Source: Moniliophthora roreri
Lineage: Eukaryota > Basidiomycota > Agaricomycetes > Agaricales > Marasmiaceae
Assembly (NCBI GenBank): GCA_001466705.2
Contig: LATX02000201.1
Span: 248,001 to 312,000, forward strand
Length of the DNA: 64,000 bases
Reading direction: 5' to 3'
In this document: in pieces, positions 53,287-64,000 of the stretch
How the letters are laid out: every line of letters begins with the position of its first letter
Position numbering within the stretch: position 1 is the first letter of the stretch
The notes under the pieces: model-generated
Databases searched by the model: none
Told to the model about the DNA's origin: nothing
The model's input: only the letters and a program-made list of their open reading frames with translations
Position numbers and translations under genes: made by a program

Positions 53287-56200
53287 TCACATAAACCGAT
53301 ATCCTTTAGTATTAGGAGCGTAATCTAGGAATGTCATACGTTCTATTTTCTTCGAAAGTTTGTTCTTGCATTGTTCTTTATGAATGAAAACATACGCTGA
53401 ACATCCTGGTGTTCGGAAATAAGAGACATCAGGTACTTTCTTACTATAGATTTCAGTTGGAGTTTTCCACTCTAAGCGTTTATTAGGAGTGTGATTATAT
53501 ACATGTACAGTGTTATTCATCATAAATTCCCACCAAGATTGTGGTAAGGAAGCATGATTGCGGAATTTTTCTGCTTTTTCCGCAAGAGTACGAATTGAAC
53601 GTTCGACTCTTCCTTGCTGTTGATGTATATGAGGAGNCTTCTCGGTTAGGGCACGAAAGCGTTTAAAGCTGGTAAGTGTTTCAAATTGATTCTTAGTTCT
53701 TTGATGATAAATCCATCCTACTGAGGAATGGTCATCGATTAGAACTAATGTATAACGATTTTGGTGGTAAGAATTAATAGGAAACTCCTTAATATCCATA
53801 TGAATGAGTTCCAGGATATTTTCTTTACGCTTTTGAGAACTATGGTAAGGTTTAGATGCTGTTCCTCCTTCAGCACATCCCTTACACAAAGACTTTTTAG
53901 ATCCTTGTTTCTCAATGGAAAATCCTTTGCAATGTTTCATACAGTTTGTCAATACTCGATAAGGTATATGACCAAATCTGTTATGAGCAATCACAGGATC
54001 AGTTGATTTAATCTTGAAAGCAAGAATGGTAACTGCTTCGTTCTGCTTGACAGAGGAAGCATGTAGGTATGTATACCCATCTCTTTCTGGTTTCGCAAAT
54101 AGCGACATAAAGAGTTTACCATTATCTTTCGTAATTATAGAGGTTTCTGGGAATGAATATTTAATATCGTAACCATTGACGATATATTTATTCCCAGCTA
54201 GAAGTCTATGATTTGCTTTAGGCCAATAGAACACCGGATAAAGTTTGACCGTATGGGTTTCTCCAAGTGAATTGGTATGACGAATGATTACTGTTCCTTG
54301 ATGAGTTATGACATCTGATCCAGTGACACCAATGATCTGCTTGGGTCCTGTAGGAATTTCATTTAACTCAAGGAAATCGGACTTAAAAGGCGTTATGTGA
54401 TTGGTTGCAGCAGTATCAAGAGCCCATTCATTTGTTTGTGGTTCTAAAGATACAACATTTTTATCACTAATTTTAGTCATCATACATTGTACAATGTTAC
54501 TATTTACAGAATTAGAAAGAAATTGTTCATCAAGCGTTGATGTTTGCTCGGAATCAATGTTCGTTTCTAGTAATTCATTAGTGATGCTGCTCTTAGGATC
54601 AATTAGATCATACCAATCGTAGTAGTCTGCTTCATTATGAACGTAATCATTATAGTTTTCGTCCCAATCTTCTTTATCAAAGTCTCCCATATTCAGGTTC
54701 TTCCCTCCATTTTTCCCTTGAGAATGTTTATCATCAAGAGGAACAACATCCGCAATGTTGATATCAACACAAGCTTGGATGTTTGAAGAACCTTGAATAA
54801 ATTCGGGAACTTCCGGTTTAGGATTATTGACCGTTATGGAAGAAATGTTTATTCTGAGATCCGGCATTACTTGTTTGGGAGGTGGTGATGGTGCCTCTAT
54901 GTCAATATCAGGTACCTCAAGTGTGTCTCCTTTCAGACGATAAGGAGTTTGAGGTCGAACAGGTTTGGGTTGGAAGAGTTTTCTATCCCCATAATGTTCT
55001 AACACCATATTGCGTGCTTCCTGTTTGGTAATTTTCCTAAAAGTGTTTTCCCCAACGTTGAACTCGTAAGGAGGTGGAGTCGGTTCTTTGCCAAATTGGA
55101 ATATTTTGTCTCCAATTTTTACTTGTGGCAAAAGATTAGACTGGATAGTGGGGAAGCATTTGAAAATATTACCAAAGAAGTTTTTGGTAGTTTGCCGGTT
55201 CTTTTCTAATTCTTTTTGAATTGCCGCTGATTCTTCCTTTGATTTGATCCGAATATCATCAGCCATTGTTGCTGATTGATAGGGTCTTTTGCCCATCCGT
55301 TTGTCAATGACGTCAGGGTGTTTAGCTTGGCAAGCCGGTGAGTCACATCGGTGCTCGGCAGCTAATCCCTTGTCTTGGAACATTTGGGCGATCTTCTTTC
55401 GCTGTTCCTGAAGTTCTTTTTCGGACTTCTTGACAATAGGGCGTTCTTTTTTAGGTTTTGGAGGAAGAGTTGCATTCCAAGGATTTTTGGAATTGAGGGA
55501 ATCCCAAACTTTGTTGTTCTTTTCCTTGTTCAACCATGTTTTGGCATAATCTTTCTCCTTCTTCCAAGGGTCTTTAAGGAGAATTGGATCGTCTGCTGAA
55601 GAAAGAGCTTCCGTGAATGGCTTTTTAATAGATTTGTTGTTAAAGCCACGTGGATTACGTTTTGGAGGGAAGCCTTCCTGAACAGAGTTAAACATAATTG
55701 GGATGCAAGTAGCAGTGACTGGCCAATTATCAAGATGATGTGGATAATTGCATGTGACACAGAAGACTGTTTTAAAGTCTTGGTTTAGTTTGGGGGTTGG
55801 TGCTCTGGATGGATTTGGTGTATTCCAGTCGATATAGTCAACAGGATGATCACCAAATTTGAATCGTTCACCTGCTTCGATCCCAGGGTTAGTTGGGTCT
55901 TCGTGAACATATTTTCCAGGAGCGATCTGATTGAATTTGTACTCCCCCTTACTAAGGTATGTGATATGCTTTGGTAAACCACTGGTACAGCGTTGGCAAT
56001 CTGCTTCACAAACTGCTGAAGGATGACGATGGAATTCCATTTTAGCATAATTCCGCATATAGAGATTATGCTCTTTCGTCACAACACAGTTTAGGATCTC
56101 GACGAGTGGTTCGATCGGATCACGGAGTCGGAACAGAGTGTTTCTGATCCGAGTGAAGAAGATCCAGTACCTGTCACCAGTGTCATCATGATCGGCCATT

Positions 56201-57091
56201 TGCCAGAGTCCCATGCCACAAAATTCTGTATGGCGTTCATCTCGCCAAGTACATTTATGACAGGCTTCTGAGCAAAAAGAGATTGGAGTGGAATGAGGGG
56301 CGAAGGAAGTCGATTGGGGGTATTTTGCATACACGTCCAATGCATCCAAGAAGTCAACAATGGCGGGTTGCTTCTTGTAATCATGTCCGAGTAGTTCAGC
56401 TCTCCCTCGAATATAATCCTTTTTGGTTTCTATTAAATCAAGTATTATTTTTGCAAATCGATGCGATGCAAAAAGTGTTGAATCAATAGATGGATTTTCG
56501 TTGAGAAGCTTGATATGGAATTTGACATTTTCGGGCATTGGAATCATTGTTGGATCATATTGAGCCTTCGGAATCCGGGCCTGGATTTTGGCTTCCATGT
56601 GTCGCGACCATCTCCTCATGGCACGACCATGGTCCGATTTGTGAGGTTGTTTGTTCTCGAATGTATTGATAGGATTTCGAGGAACAGTGGACTCCGAGGT
56701 TTCGGTTGGAATAACATCTCGTACCTGGTTAGGGTACTTGTGCCTCATGAGATGTTTTCCTGATGGAAGATCACCGAAAATATGCTCGAATGATTCTGAT
56801 GGAAAAATATCTCCAATATTGACTTCATCCTTAGTAGGAGGAGTCTTAGGAGGAATTTTATCCACCTTAAGGACAGTGAAAGTTTTGCTAAGCTGAAAAT
56901 TTCCTCGGAGAAAAGCGTATGCCGTCTCGTCAATGGGAAGGCGTACTAGGGCTGCCTTTTGGAGAATTTTCTGTCTAGCAAAGGAATGGGAATGCATATT
57001 GTAGCATTGCTTGTAGACATACCAAGTTTTGCGATTTCGTCCAGTTGTGAAGATACTATAGACGGTCTTATCTGGACTAGTGCAAAAATGG
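53287..57091 (-). CDS. copia Gag C-terminal part, protease and integrase in one frame
   Basis: An uninterrupted frame from at least 56,997 to 53,287 (1,236 codons, with an N at 53,637 inside the integrase core that skips the QTDHGGEF block). Unlike the copy at 45.5 kb, the T-run here has five T (around 55,186), so the Cys-cluster Gag region (SEACHKCTWRDERHTEFCGM, CEADCQRC, FCVTCNYPHH, HRCDSPACQAKH) is fused directly to the protease (WALDTAATNHI), the zinc site (HNRFGHIPYR and CKGC) and the integrase. It shows that the element's natural first protein is a single Gag-protease-integrase fusion ending at the TGA. Confidence 0.88.
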
Positions 57092-57092
57092 N

Positions 57093-60000
57093 GTCCGCTT
57101 CGTTATGAACGTAATCATTATAATTTTCGTCCCAATCTTCTTTATCAAAGTCTCCCATATTCAGGTTCTTCCCTCCATTTTTCCCTTGAGAATCTTTATC
57201 ATCAAGAGGAACAACATCCGCAATGTTGATATCAACACGAGCTTGGATGTTTGAAGAACCTTGAATAAATTCGGGAACTTCCGGTTGAGGATTATTGACC
57301 GTTATGGAAGAAATGTTGATTCCCAGATCCGGCATTACTGGTTTGGGAGGCGGTGATGGTGCCTCTATGTCAATATCAGGAACCTCAAGTGTTTCTCCTC
57401 TCGGACGATAAGGAGTTTGAGGTCGAACAGGTTTGGGTTGGAAGAGTTTCCTATCTCCATAATGTTCAAGTACCATATTGCCAGCTTCCTGTTTGGTAAT
57501 TTTCCTAAAAGTGTTTTCCCCAACATTAAACTCGTAAGGAGGTGGAGTCGGTTCTTTGCCAAATTGGAACATTTTGTCACCAATTTTGACTTGTGGCAAA
57601 AGATTAGACTGGATAGTAGGGAAACATTTGGAAATATTACCAAAGAAGTTTTTGGTAGTTTGCCGGTTCTTTTCTAATTCCTTTTGAATTGCCGCTGATT
57701 CTTCCTTGGATTTGATCCGAATATCATCAGCCATGGTTGCTGATCGATATGGTCTTTTGCCCATCCGTTTGTCAATGACGTCAGGGTGTTTAGCTTGGCA
57801 GGCCGGTGAGTCACATCGGTGCTCGGCAGCTAATCCCTTGTCTTGGAACATTTGGGCGATCTTCTTTCGCTGTTCCTGAAGTTCCTTCTCGGACTTCTTG
57901 ACAATAGGGCGTTCTTTTTTGGGTTTCGGAGGAAGAGTTGCATTCCAAGGATTTTTGGGATTGAGGGAATCTCAAACTTTATTGTTCTTCTCCTTGTTCA
58001 ACCATGTGTCGGCATAATCTTTTTCCTTCTTCCAAGGGTCTTTAAGGAGAATTGGATCGTCTGCCGAAGAAAGAGCTTCCGTAAATGGCTTTTTAATAGA
58101 TTTGTTGTTAAAGCCGCGTGGATTACGTTTTGGAGGGAAGCCTTCCTGAACAGAGTTAAACATGATTGGGATGCAAGTAGCAGCGACTGGCCAATTATCA
58201 AGATGATGTGGGTAATTGCATGTGACACAGAAGACTGTTTTAAAGTCTTGGTTTAGTTTGGGGGTTGGTGCTCTGGATGGATTTGGTGTATTCCAGTCGA
58301 TATAGTCAACAGGATGATCACCAAATTTGAATCGTTCATCTGCTTCGATCCCAGGGTCAGTTGGGTCTTCATGAACATATTTTCCAGGAGCAATTTGATT
58401 GAATTTGTACTCCCCCTTACTAAGGTATGTGATATGCTTTGGTAGTCCACTGGTGCAGCGTTGGCAGTCTGCTTCACAAACTGCGGAAGGGTGACGATGA
58501 AATTCCATCTTGGCATAATTCCGCATATAGAGATTATGCTCTTTTGTCACCACACAGTTTAGGATCTCGACGAGTAGTTCGATCGGATCATGGAGTCGGA
58601 ACAGAGTGTTTCTGATCCGAGTGAAGAAGATCCAGTACCTGTCACCAGTGTCATCATGATCGGCCATTTGCCAGAGTCCCATGCCACAAAATTCTGTATG
58701 GCGTTCATCTCGCCAAGTACATTTATGACAGGCTTCTGAGCAAAAAGAGATTGGAGTGGAATGAGGGGCGAAGGAAGTCGATTGTGGGTACTTTGCATAT
58801 ACCTCCAATGCATCCAAGAAGTCAACAATGGCGGGTTGCTTCTTGTAATCATGTCCGAGTTTCTGAGCTCTATCTCGGATATAATCCTTTTTGGTTTCTA
58901 TTAAATCAAGTATGATTTTTGCAAATCGATGTGATGCAAAAAGTGTTGAATCAATAGATGGATTATTATTTAGAAGCTCAATGTGGAATTTAACATTCTT
59001 GGGCATTGGAATCATTGTTGGATCATATTGAGCTTTCGGAATCCGGGCCTGGATTTTTGCTTCCATGTGTCGCGTCCATCTCCTCATGGCACGACCTTGG
59101 TCGGATTTGTGAGGTTGTTTGTTCTCGAATGTATTAATAGGATTTTGAGGAACAGTTGACTCCGAAATTTCGGTTGGAATAACATCTCGTACCTGGTTAG
59201 GGTACTTGTGCCTTATTAGATGTTTTCCTGATGGTAGATCACCGAAAATATGCTCAAATGATTCTGATGGAAAAATATCTCCAATATTGATTTCCTCATT
59301 TTGAGGAGTCTTTGGAGGAATTTTATCCACCTTTAGGATGGTGAAAGTTTTGCTAAGTTGAAAATCTCCACGTAGGAAAGCATATGCCGTTTCGTCAATG
59401 GGAAGGCGTACTAGTGCTGCTTTTTGGAGAATTTTCTGCCTAGCGAAGGAATGGGAATGCATATTGTAGCATTGCTTGCAGACATACCAAGTTTTGCGAT
59501 TTCGTCCAGTTGTGAAGATACTATAGACGGTGTTATCTGGACTAGTGCAAAAATGGTTGATGCATTTAGTCAGAACTTTGCCATCATCAGAAGGTTTTTC
59601 CTCTCTGGGAGGTTGTGGTTCTTCCTTTTGTGGCAAATCTGTGATCTCAGCCATCATGACTGAGATTGCTCCATTAGGCTTTTTCCCTTTTCCTTTCTTG
59701 TTCGACTTCTTCTTGTTATTCTTCTTCCCATCAGATTTCTGTTGATTTTGTTGGGGTTGCGCAGGCTGTTTGCCTTTGTTCCCTTTATTCCCAGAGCTCT
59801 GGTTTTGATTATTTGGTTTACCAGAATTTGGATTAGGATTGTGAGGACGGAACTTCTTCTGTCCATTCCAATTCGGGCTCTGACCGGTGTATCGTTGGAC
59901 ACCAGAGATCCGAGTGGCATAAGCGGCAACCCCATCCATGTGTCGCCTATTATATTCTTGTTTTATGAAGGGGAGGATATTGTCGAAGGTAAGATCCTTC

Positions 60001-60119
60001 CCTTTGTTGGAGACAAACATCTGGGTCTTAACTGTTTCATATGACTTGGGAAGAGAGTTAAGAAGGAACATTGCCTGGAAATTGGAGGGAACGGGGAAAT
60101 CGTTCTCAGACAATTTCGN
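57093..60119 (-). pseudogene. copia Gag with part of protease region, nonsense mutation
   Basis: The left part (57,851-57,093) is the Gag C-terminus leading to the acidic stretch before protease. The right part (60,113-57,972) is Gag from LSENDFPVPSNFQAMFLLNS through the Lys-rich tract and Cys clusters to WLNKEKNNKV, where TGG of the usual VWDSLN has become TGA (57,974-57,972). The rest of the frame is intact on the other side of the stop. The N at 60,120 joins it to another Gag copy. Confidence 0.8.
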
Positions 60120-60120
60120 A

Positions 60121-61435
60121 GGATCTCGACGAGTAGTTCGATCGGATCATGGAGTCGGAACAGAGTGTTTCTGATCCGAGTGAAGAAGATCCAGTACCTG
60201 TCACCAGTGTCATCATGATCGGCCATTTGCCAGAGTCCCATGCCACAAAATTCTGTATGGCGTTCATCTCGCCAAGTACATTTATGACAGGCTTCTGAGC
60301 AAAAAGAGATTGGAGTGGAATGAGGGGTGAAGGAAGTCGATTGGGGGTACTTTGCATATACGTCCAATGCATCCAAGAAGTCAACAATGGCGGGTTGCTT
60401 CTTGTAGTCATGACCGAGTTTTTGAGCTCTATCTCGAATATAATCCTTTTTGGTTTCTATTAAATCAAGTATGATTTTTGCAAATCAATGTGATGCAAAA
60501 AGTGTTGAATCAATAGATGGATTATTATTTAGAAGCTCGATGTGGAATTTAACATTCTCGGGCATTGGAATCATTGTTGGATCATGTTGAGCTTTCGGAA
60601 TCCAGGCCTGGATTTTGGCTTCCATGTGTCGCGTCCATCTCCTCATGGCACGACCATGGTCCGATTTGTGAGGTTGTTTGTTCTCGAATGTATTAATAGG
60701 ATTTTGAGGAACAGTTGACTCCGAAATTTCGGTTGGAATAACATCTCGTACCTGGTTAGGGTACTTGTGCCTTATTAGATGTTTTCCTGATGGTAGATCA
60801 CCGAAAATATGCTCAAATGATTCTGATGGAAAAATATCTCCAATATTGATTTCCTCATTTTGAGGAGTCTTTGGAGGAATTTTATCCACCTTTAGGATGG
60901 TGAAAGTTTTGCTAAGTTGAAAATCTCCACGTAGGAAAGCATATGCCGTTTCGTCAATGGGAAGGCGTACTAGTGCTGCTTTTTGGAGAATTTTCTGCCT
61001 AGCGAAGGAATGGGAATGCATATTGTAACATTGCTTGCAGACATACCAAGTTTTGCGATTTCGTCCAGTTGTGAAGATACTATAGACGGTCTTATCTGGA
61101 CTAGTGCAAAAATGGTTGATGCATTTAGTCAGAACTTTGCCATCATCAGAAGGTTTTTCCTCTCTGGGAGGTTGTGGTTCTTCCTTTTGTGGCAAATCTG
61201 TGATCTCAGCCATCATGACTGAGATTGCTCCATTAGGCTTTTTCCCTTTTCCTTTCTTGTTCGACTTCTTCTTGTTATTCTTCTTCCCATCAGATTTCTG
61301 TTGATTTTGTTGGGGTTGCGCAGGCTGTTTGCCTTTGTTCCCTTTATTCCCAGAGCTCTGGTTTTGATTATTTGGTTTACCAGAATTTGGATTAGGATTG
61401 CGAGGACGGAACTTCTTCTGTCCATTCCAATTCGG
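60121..61435 (-). pseudogene. copia Gag middle part (copy), with stop
   Basis: Repeats the Gag segment from the Lys-rich tract (QSPNWNGQ side at the N at 61,436) through SDGKKNNKKKSNKKGK, KCINHFCTS, CKQCYNMH and the RRWTRHMEAKIQAWIPKAQ block to the SEACHKCTWRDERH cluster. A stop at 60,487-60,485 (CGA to TGA in TLFASHRFAK) interrupts it. It is nearly identical to 58.6-59.9 kb, so one of the two may be an allelic or collapsed copy. Confidence 0.75.
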
Positions 61436-61436
61436 N

Positions 61437-62253
61437 ATCCATGTGTCGCCTATTATATTCTTGTTTGATGAAGGGGAGGATATTGTCGAAGGTAAGATCC
61501 TTCCCTTTGTTGGAGACAAACATCTGGGTCTTAACTGTTTCATATGACTTGGGAAGAGAGTTAAGAAGGAACATTGCCTGGAAATTAGAGGGAACGGGGA
61601 AGTCGTTCTCAGACAATTTCGCAACACATTGTCTGATGAGATTGGCACTATGATCGGGATTTTGACCTTCAGCAGTACGTGCCATGACTAGGCCTTGGAA
61701 AAAGGTAAATATTTCCGGAAGGCTTGGTATGTCATATTCAGCTTTCAAAGCGTCCCATGTTTCTTTAGCAGTATCTTTGATAATCCACTGCAAAGTAGGA
61801 CTCAATTTAAGCTGAAAAAGGCCAAGAGCTTGGGTGTTAGAGGTTTTCCATTCTTTGACAACTTCCATATCAGGAGCGACGGCAGTATCTCCGGTGCCAG
61901 TAGCCACAGGCATTGTATTGGTAAGGGCATAAGCTGCTTTAGCCAAATTGAGATATGCCAAAACTTTGCGCTTCCATTCTCTGAAGTCGTCATCATTAAA
62001 GACTGGAACCACTGATAATCCCGATGTATTGCCAACAGAAGTATCAAAAACTTGAACTGGTTCAAGTAATTTCAAAGAATGGTAACTATAAACCGGAATG
62101 CCGACACCATCATCCGAGTTTCAAATTCGGACAGTGTTATCAGCAAGAGAGACTTGGGGAATACGAGATTGATTGGAGTTAGACATTGTTATCGATAAAA
62201 GGCTATAGGAAAGGAGGGTGTAAGTGCTGGTATGACTTTTAGGTGTATGGAGC
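61437..62253 (-). pseudogene. copia Gag N-terminal part (copy), with early stop
   Basis: The copia Gag domain is open from 62,075 with VPVFNDDDFREWKRKVLAYL, ALGLFQLKLSPTLQWIIKDT, ETWDALKAEYDIPSLPEI and DLTFDNILPFIKQEYNRRH. Near the N-terminus, at about 62,120, the residues before NSDDGVGIPVYS are preceded by a TGA, and a codon is missing relative to the copy at 49.3 kb, so this copy is also disabled at its start. N joins lie at both ends. Confidence 0.8.
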
Positions 62254-62254
62254 N

Positions 62255-62676
62255 GTTCTATCTAGGTGCCAGAACCCAGTTGTGTGACCCTCCAGCTCAC
62301 CGGGATGACTACCGGTTTATTGCTGAATGAGCTAACCCATGTTCCAGTTAAGGAAATAAGGCCAACAGTTGGTTCTGCCTGTAATCCGGGTAATTCCGAA
62401 TACAGGGGAATGAATTTTTGTATATACGTTAGAAGCCACTTTACTGGGCTTAAAGTCTACTAATAAAGCAAGGAAAACTTGACCATCCCTTCAAGCAAAT
62501 CAAAGACCATCTAGAACCTGTGATTGTGGTCTAGTGCCAGTTAAGGCATCGACTACACAGGTACCTCTTGCAAGATCTCGGGTTACGAGCGCTTGACAAG
62601 AGTAATGGTCCCATTCAACATTGACCAATGAGAATAAGTGTCCATTAACACAGTTGTCGATGCGGGGCCCATAACC
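62255..62676 (-). other. copia 5' leader and primer-binding site (copy)
   Basis: Matches 49,728-50,145. The primer-binding site lies at 62,659-62,676, again directly beside the LTR. Confidence 0.8.
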
Positions 62677-63427
62677 TGTTGAGACAGAACGGAGATGTAA
62701 AGCGCAGTGGAGTGTGCTCAACTCACATTTGTACGAGAACTTGTTAGAACCTGGTTGGTTGTAGAGTTGTGATGTGCAGAGTAGTCAATGTAAATTGAAC
62801 TGAGGAATGTAGCTACATACATGCTTGCTTTTATACTACTCTAAAGGATAAGTTCCGTAGATAAACGGAGAAACCTAGTAAGCTATGGATGTAAGCTACT
62901 GAATACTTGTGAGACGAAGTATCCAAGAATAATGTGTCTTGGAGAGACACNCTCAACTCACATTTGTACGAGAGCTTGTTAGAACCTTGAGGGTTGTAGA
63001 GGTGCGATGTGCAGAGTAGTCAATGTAAATTGAACTGAAGAATGTAGCTACATACATGCTTGCTTTTATACTACTCTAAAGGATAATTTCCGTGGATAAA
63101 CAGTGAAACCTAGTAAGCTATGGATGTAAGCTACTGAATACTTGTGAGACAAAGTATCCAAGAATAATGTGTCTTGGAGAGACACAATACAATCCTCTGA
63201 CAGCGGAAGGAACTATACATGAATTCTACATGTGTTCTACTGTATTGTGCATGAGGCTACAATACTCCTACTGGACGAGGGAGCACTCTTATGACTGTAG
63301 TGCAAGCTCCGGAGAAGCTCAGGAACGTACTTTGTAAGTTCCGTAGTTGATCACAGACGCAAGTAATACATTAACTAGTGTTCCTAATGTACCTAGTTTT
63401 GTCTAGTACAGGTACAGTGCTTCAACA
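62677..63427 (-). repeat. copia LTR 4, two overlapping partial copies around an N
   Basis: 62,677-62,950 holds the left half. After the N at 62,951, sequence restarts near the LTR's 30th base and runs to the end TGCTTCAACA at 63,427. The two pieces overlap by about 230 bases with small differences, so they come from two LTR copies. The base pairs after 63,427 (TACCT) do not match those before 39,022 or 41,366, so no target duplication can be assigned. Confidence 0.85.
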
Positions 63428-63713
63428 TACCTGACATGTAAAATCTGTTGATCTCAGAGCCATATTAGTTAAAGTGTTATACAAGACTCTTAAGATGGTG
63501 TCACAGTGGGGATGAACCCCAATCGAGCAGACACTCAGCAAATACCATTGTGGGAATAATCTGAATAGTGTGTTGCCGTTGTGATGCCGCCAAATGCTCC
63601 GTCCGTTCTTGGTCCTGGGCGCCTATGGCTGAAATGGGGACAAAAATGGTCCATTTTGTTTTTAGCGGGAAACGGGTTACAAAATGGTGCCGCCAAACAG
63701 GCCCTAAACTAAC
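63428..63713. other. Right flank of the copia array with a possible small MITE
   Basis: Between about 63,607 and 63,706 the ends GGGCGCCTATGGC and (inverted) GGGCCTGTTTGGC are loosely alike, so a small non-autonomous element of about 100 bases may sit directly downstream of the exon described next. The remainder shows nothing. Confidence 0.3.
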
Positions 63714-63854
63714 CCAACGCTGCTGCTGCGCCAACACCTGGCCGGGATATTTCGTCTTCTGGTGGATATCAAGCGTATGCACCTCCACCGCCGACGGCTC
63801 AGGTACCCAGTTCCCGAATTGCGTCCTTGCCGGATAAGATCCAGCTTGCGCCAT
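63714..63854 (-). CDS. Hypothetical protein, N-terminal exon
   Basis: A 47-codon frame from ATG 63,854: MAQAGSYPARTQFGNWVPEP, SAVEVHTLDIHQKTKYPGQV, LAQQQRW, ending at a GTTAGT donor-like sequence. The composition is convincing, but I do not recognise the protein. Directly downstream lie a MITE-like repeat and the copia array, so further exons are either beyond the array or lost. The frame stays open through the putative donor to 63,501, but that part is the repeat. Confidence 0.45.
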
Positions 63855-64000
63855 TACGTGCTACCGGACATGGCGGGATATTCGTTCGACTGTTGACACG
63901 AGGATACGGATGAGCTGTTGGAAAGGTTTTATGTTGGGGTAATCCCCTCCGAACAGGTAGGAGGCTCCCCTATATCCGCATAAACGTGAAAACTGAAAAC
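63855..64000. other. No recognisable gene
   Basis: The last bases of the window; nothing is seen. Confidence 0.4.

Larger units (their letters stand above)
39022..63427 (-). mobile_element. Array of minus-strand Ty1/copia elements with shared LTRs, interrupted by 14 N joins
   Basis: LTRs lie at 39,022, 41,366, 50,146 and 62,677, and the internal parts between them encode Gag, protease, integrase, reverse transcriptase and RNase H in the copia order on the minus strand. The LTR at 50,146-50,661 is followed on its left by a primer-binding site (it is the 5' LTR of the left element) and on its right by a polypurine tract (it is the 3' LTR of the right element), so neighbouring elements share it. 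Pieces between N characters overlap or skip, so the number of copies is not known. A decayed arylsulfatase gene lies between the first two LTRs. Confidence 0.85.

Noticed and set aside
45512..61648. Minus-strand frames such as those starting MITRSNPPLL or MPISSDNVLR
   Set aside because: These are shifted frames of Gag with Ser/Pro/Leu bias and no domains.
39022..63427. CRISPR array or satellite as explanation for the repeats
   Set aside because: Repeats are LTRs and element interiors with coding domains, not short regular units with spacers.
1..64000. tRNA and rRNA genes
   Set aside because: I looked for the GTTCGAATC-type T-arm with a matching acceptor and for rRNA-like conserved stretches and found none I could support.

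Overview
The window looks like nuclear DNA of a mushroom-forming basidiomycete (Agaricomycetes). The evidence is many 46-65 base introns in small multi-exon genes, a DUF6534 seven-helix membrane protein and a MARVEL-type four-helix protein of the kinds common in that class, an ATP/GCN4-like bZIP pair, a class II P450 and copia-type retrotransposons with the initiator-tRNA-half primer site. The species cannot be named from the sequence.

Left part (1-20,678) is gene-bearing. It holds unplaced coding-like exons (about 4.3-5.8 kb +, 6.58-6.8 kb -), cytochrome c oxidase subunit VI (-), two tandem GCN4-like bZIP genes (+), a membrane-anchored alpha/beta-hydrolase of the HSL family (-), a probable single-pass membrane protein exon (-), and a MARVEL protein (+). 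I could reconstruct exon-intron structures by hand for the oxidase subunit, hydrolase, MARVEL, DUF6534, P450 and SDR genes; all keep frame.

Middle part (20,132-29,556) is a DUF6534 gene, a P450 gene and a short-chain dehydrogenase gene. The DUF6534 and P450 genes converge with 72 bases between stops; P450 and SDR diverge from a shared 789-base upstream region. The DUF6534 coding exon is split by a roughly 3.4 kb element with terminal inverted repeats; removing the element restores the frame exactly.

Right part (29.9-63.4 kb) is dominated by mobile DNA: an element with 397-base terminal inverted repeats and a 7-base target duplication; a perfect 1,506-base tandem duplication; a decayed copy of the SDR gene; a decayed arylsulfatase gene; and a copia array of about 24 kb on the minus strand in which LTRs are shared by neighbouring elements. 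The copia copies share an in-frame TGA between integrase and reverse transcriptase and carry an unusually large Cys-rich Gag.

Sixteen isolated single N characters all fall in the repetitive right part (first at 23,137). Sequence on the two sides of many of them is near-duplicate or jumps within the same element, so they are best read as contig joins of unknown gap size; copy numbers and order in the copia array and inside the two TIR elements should not be taken literally.
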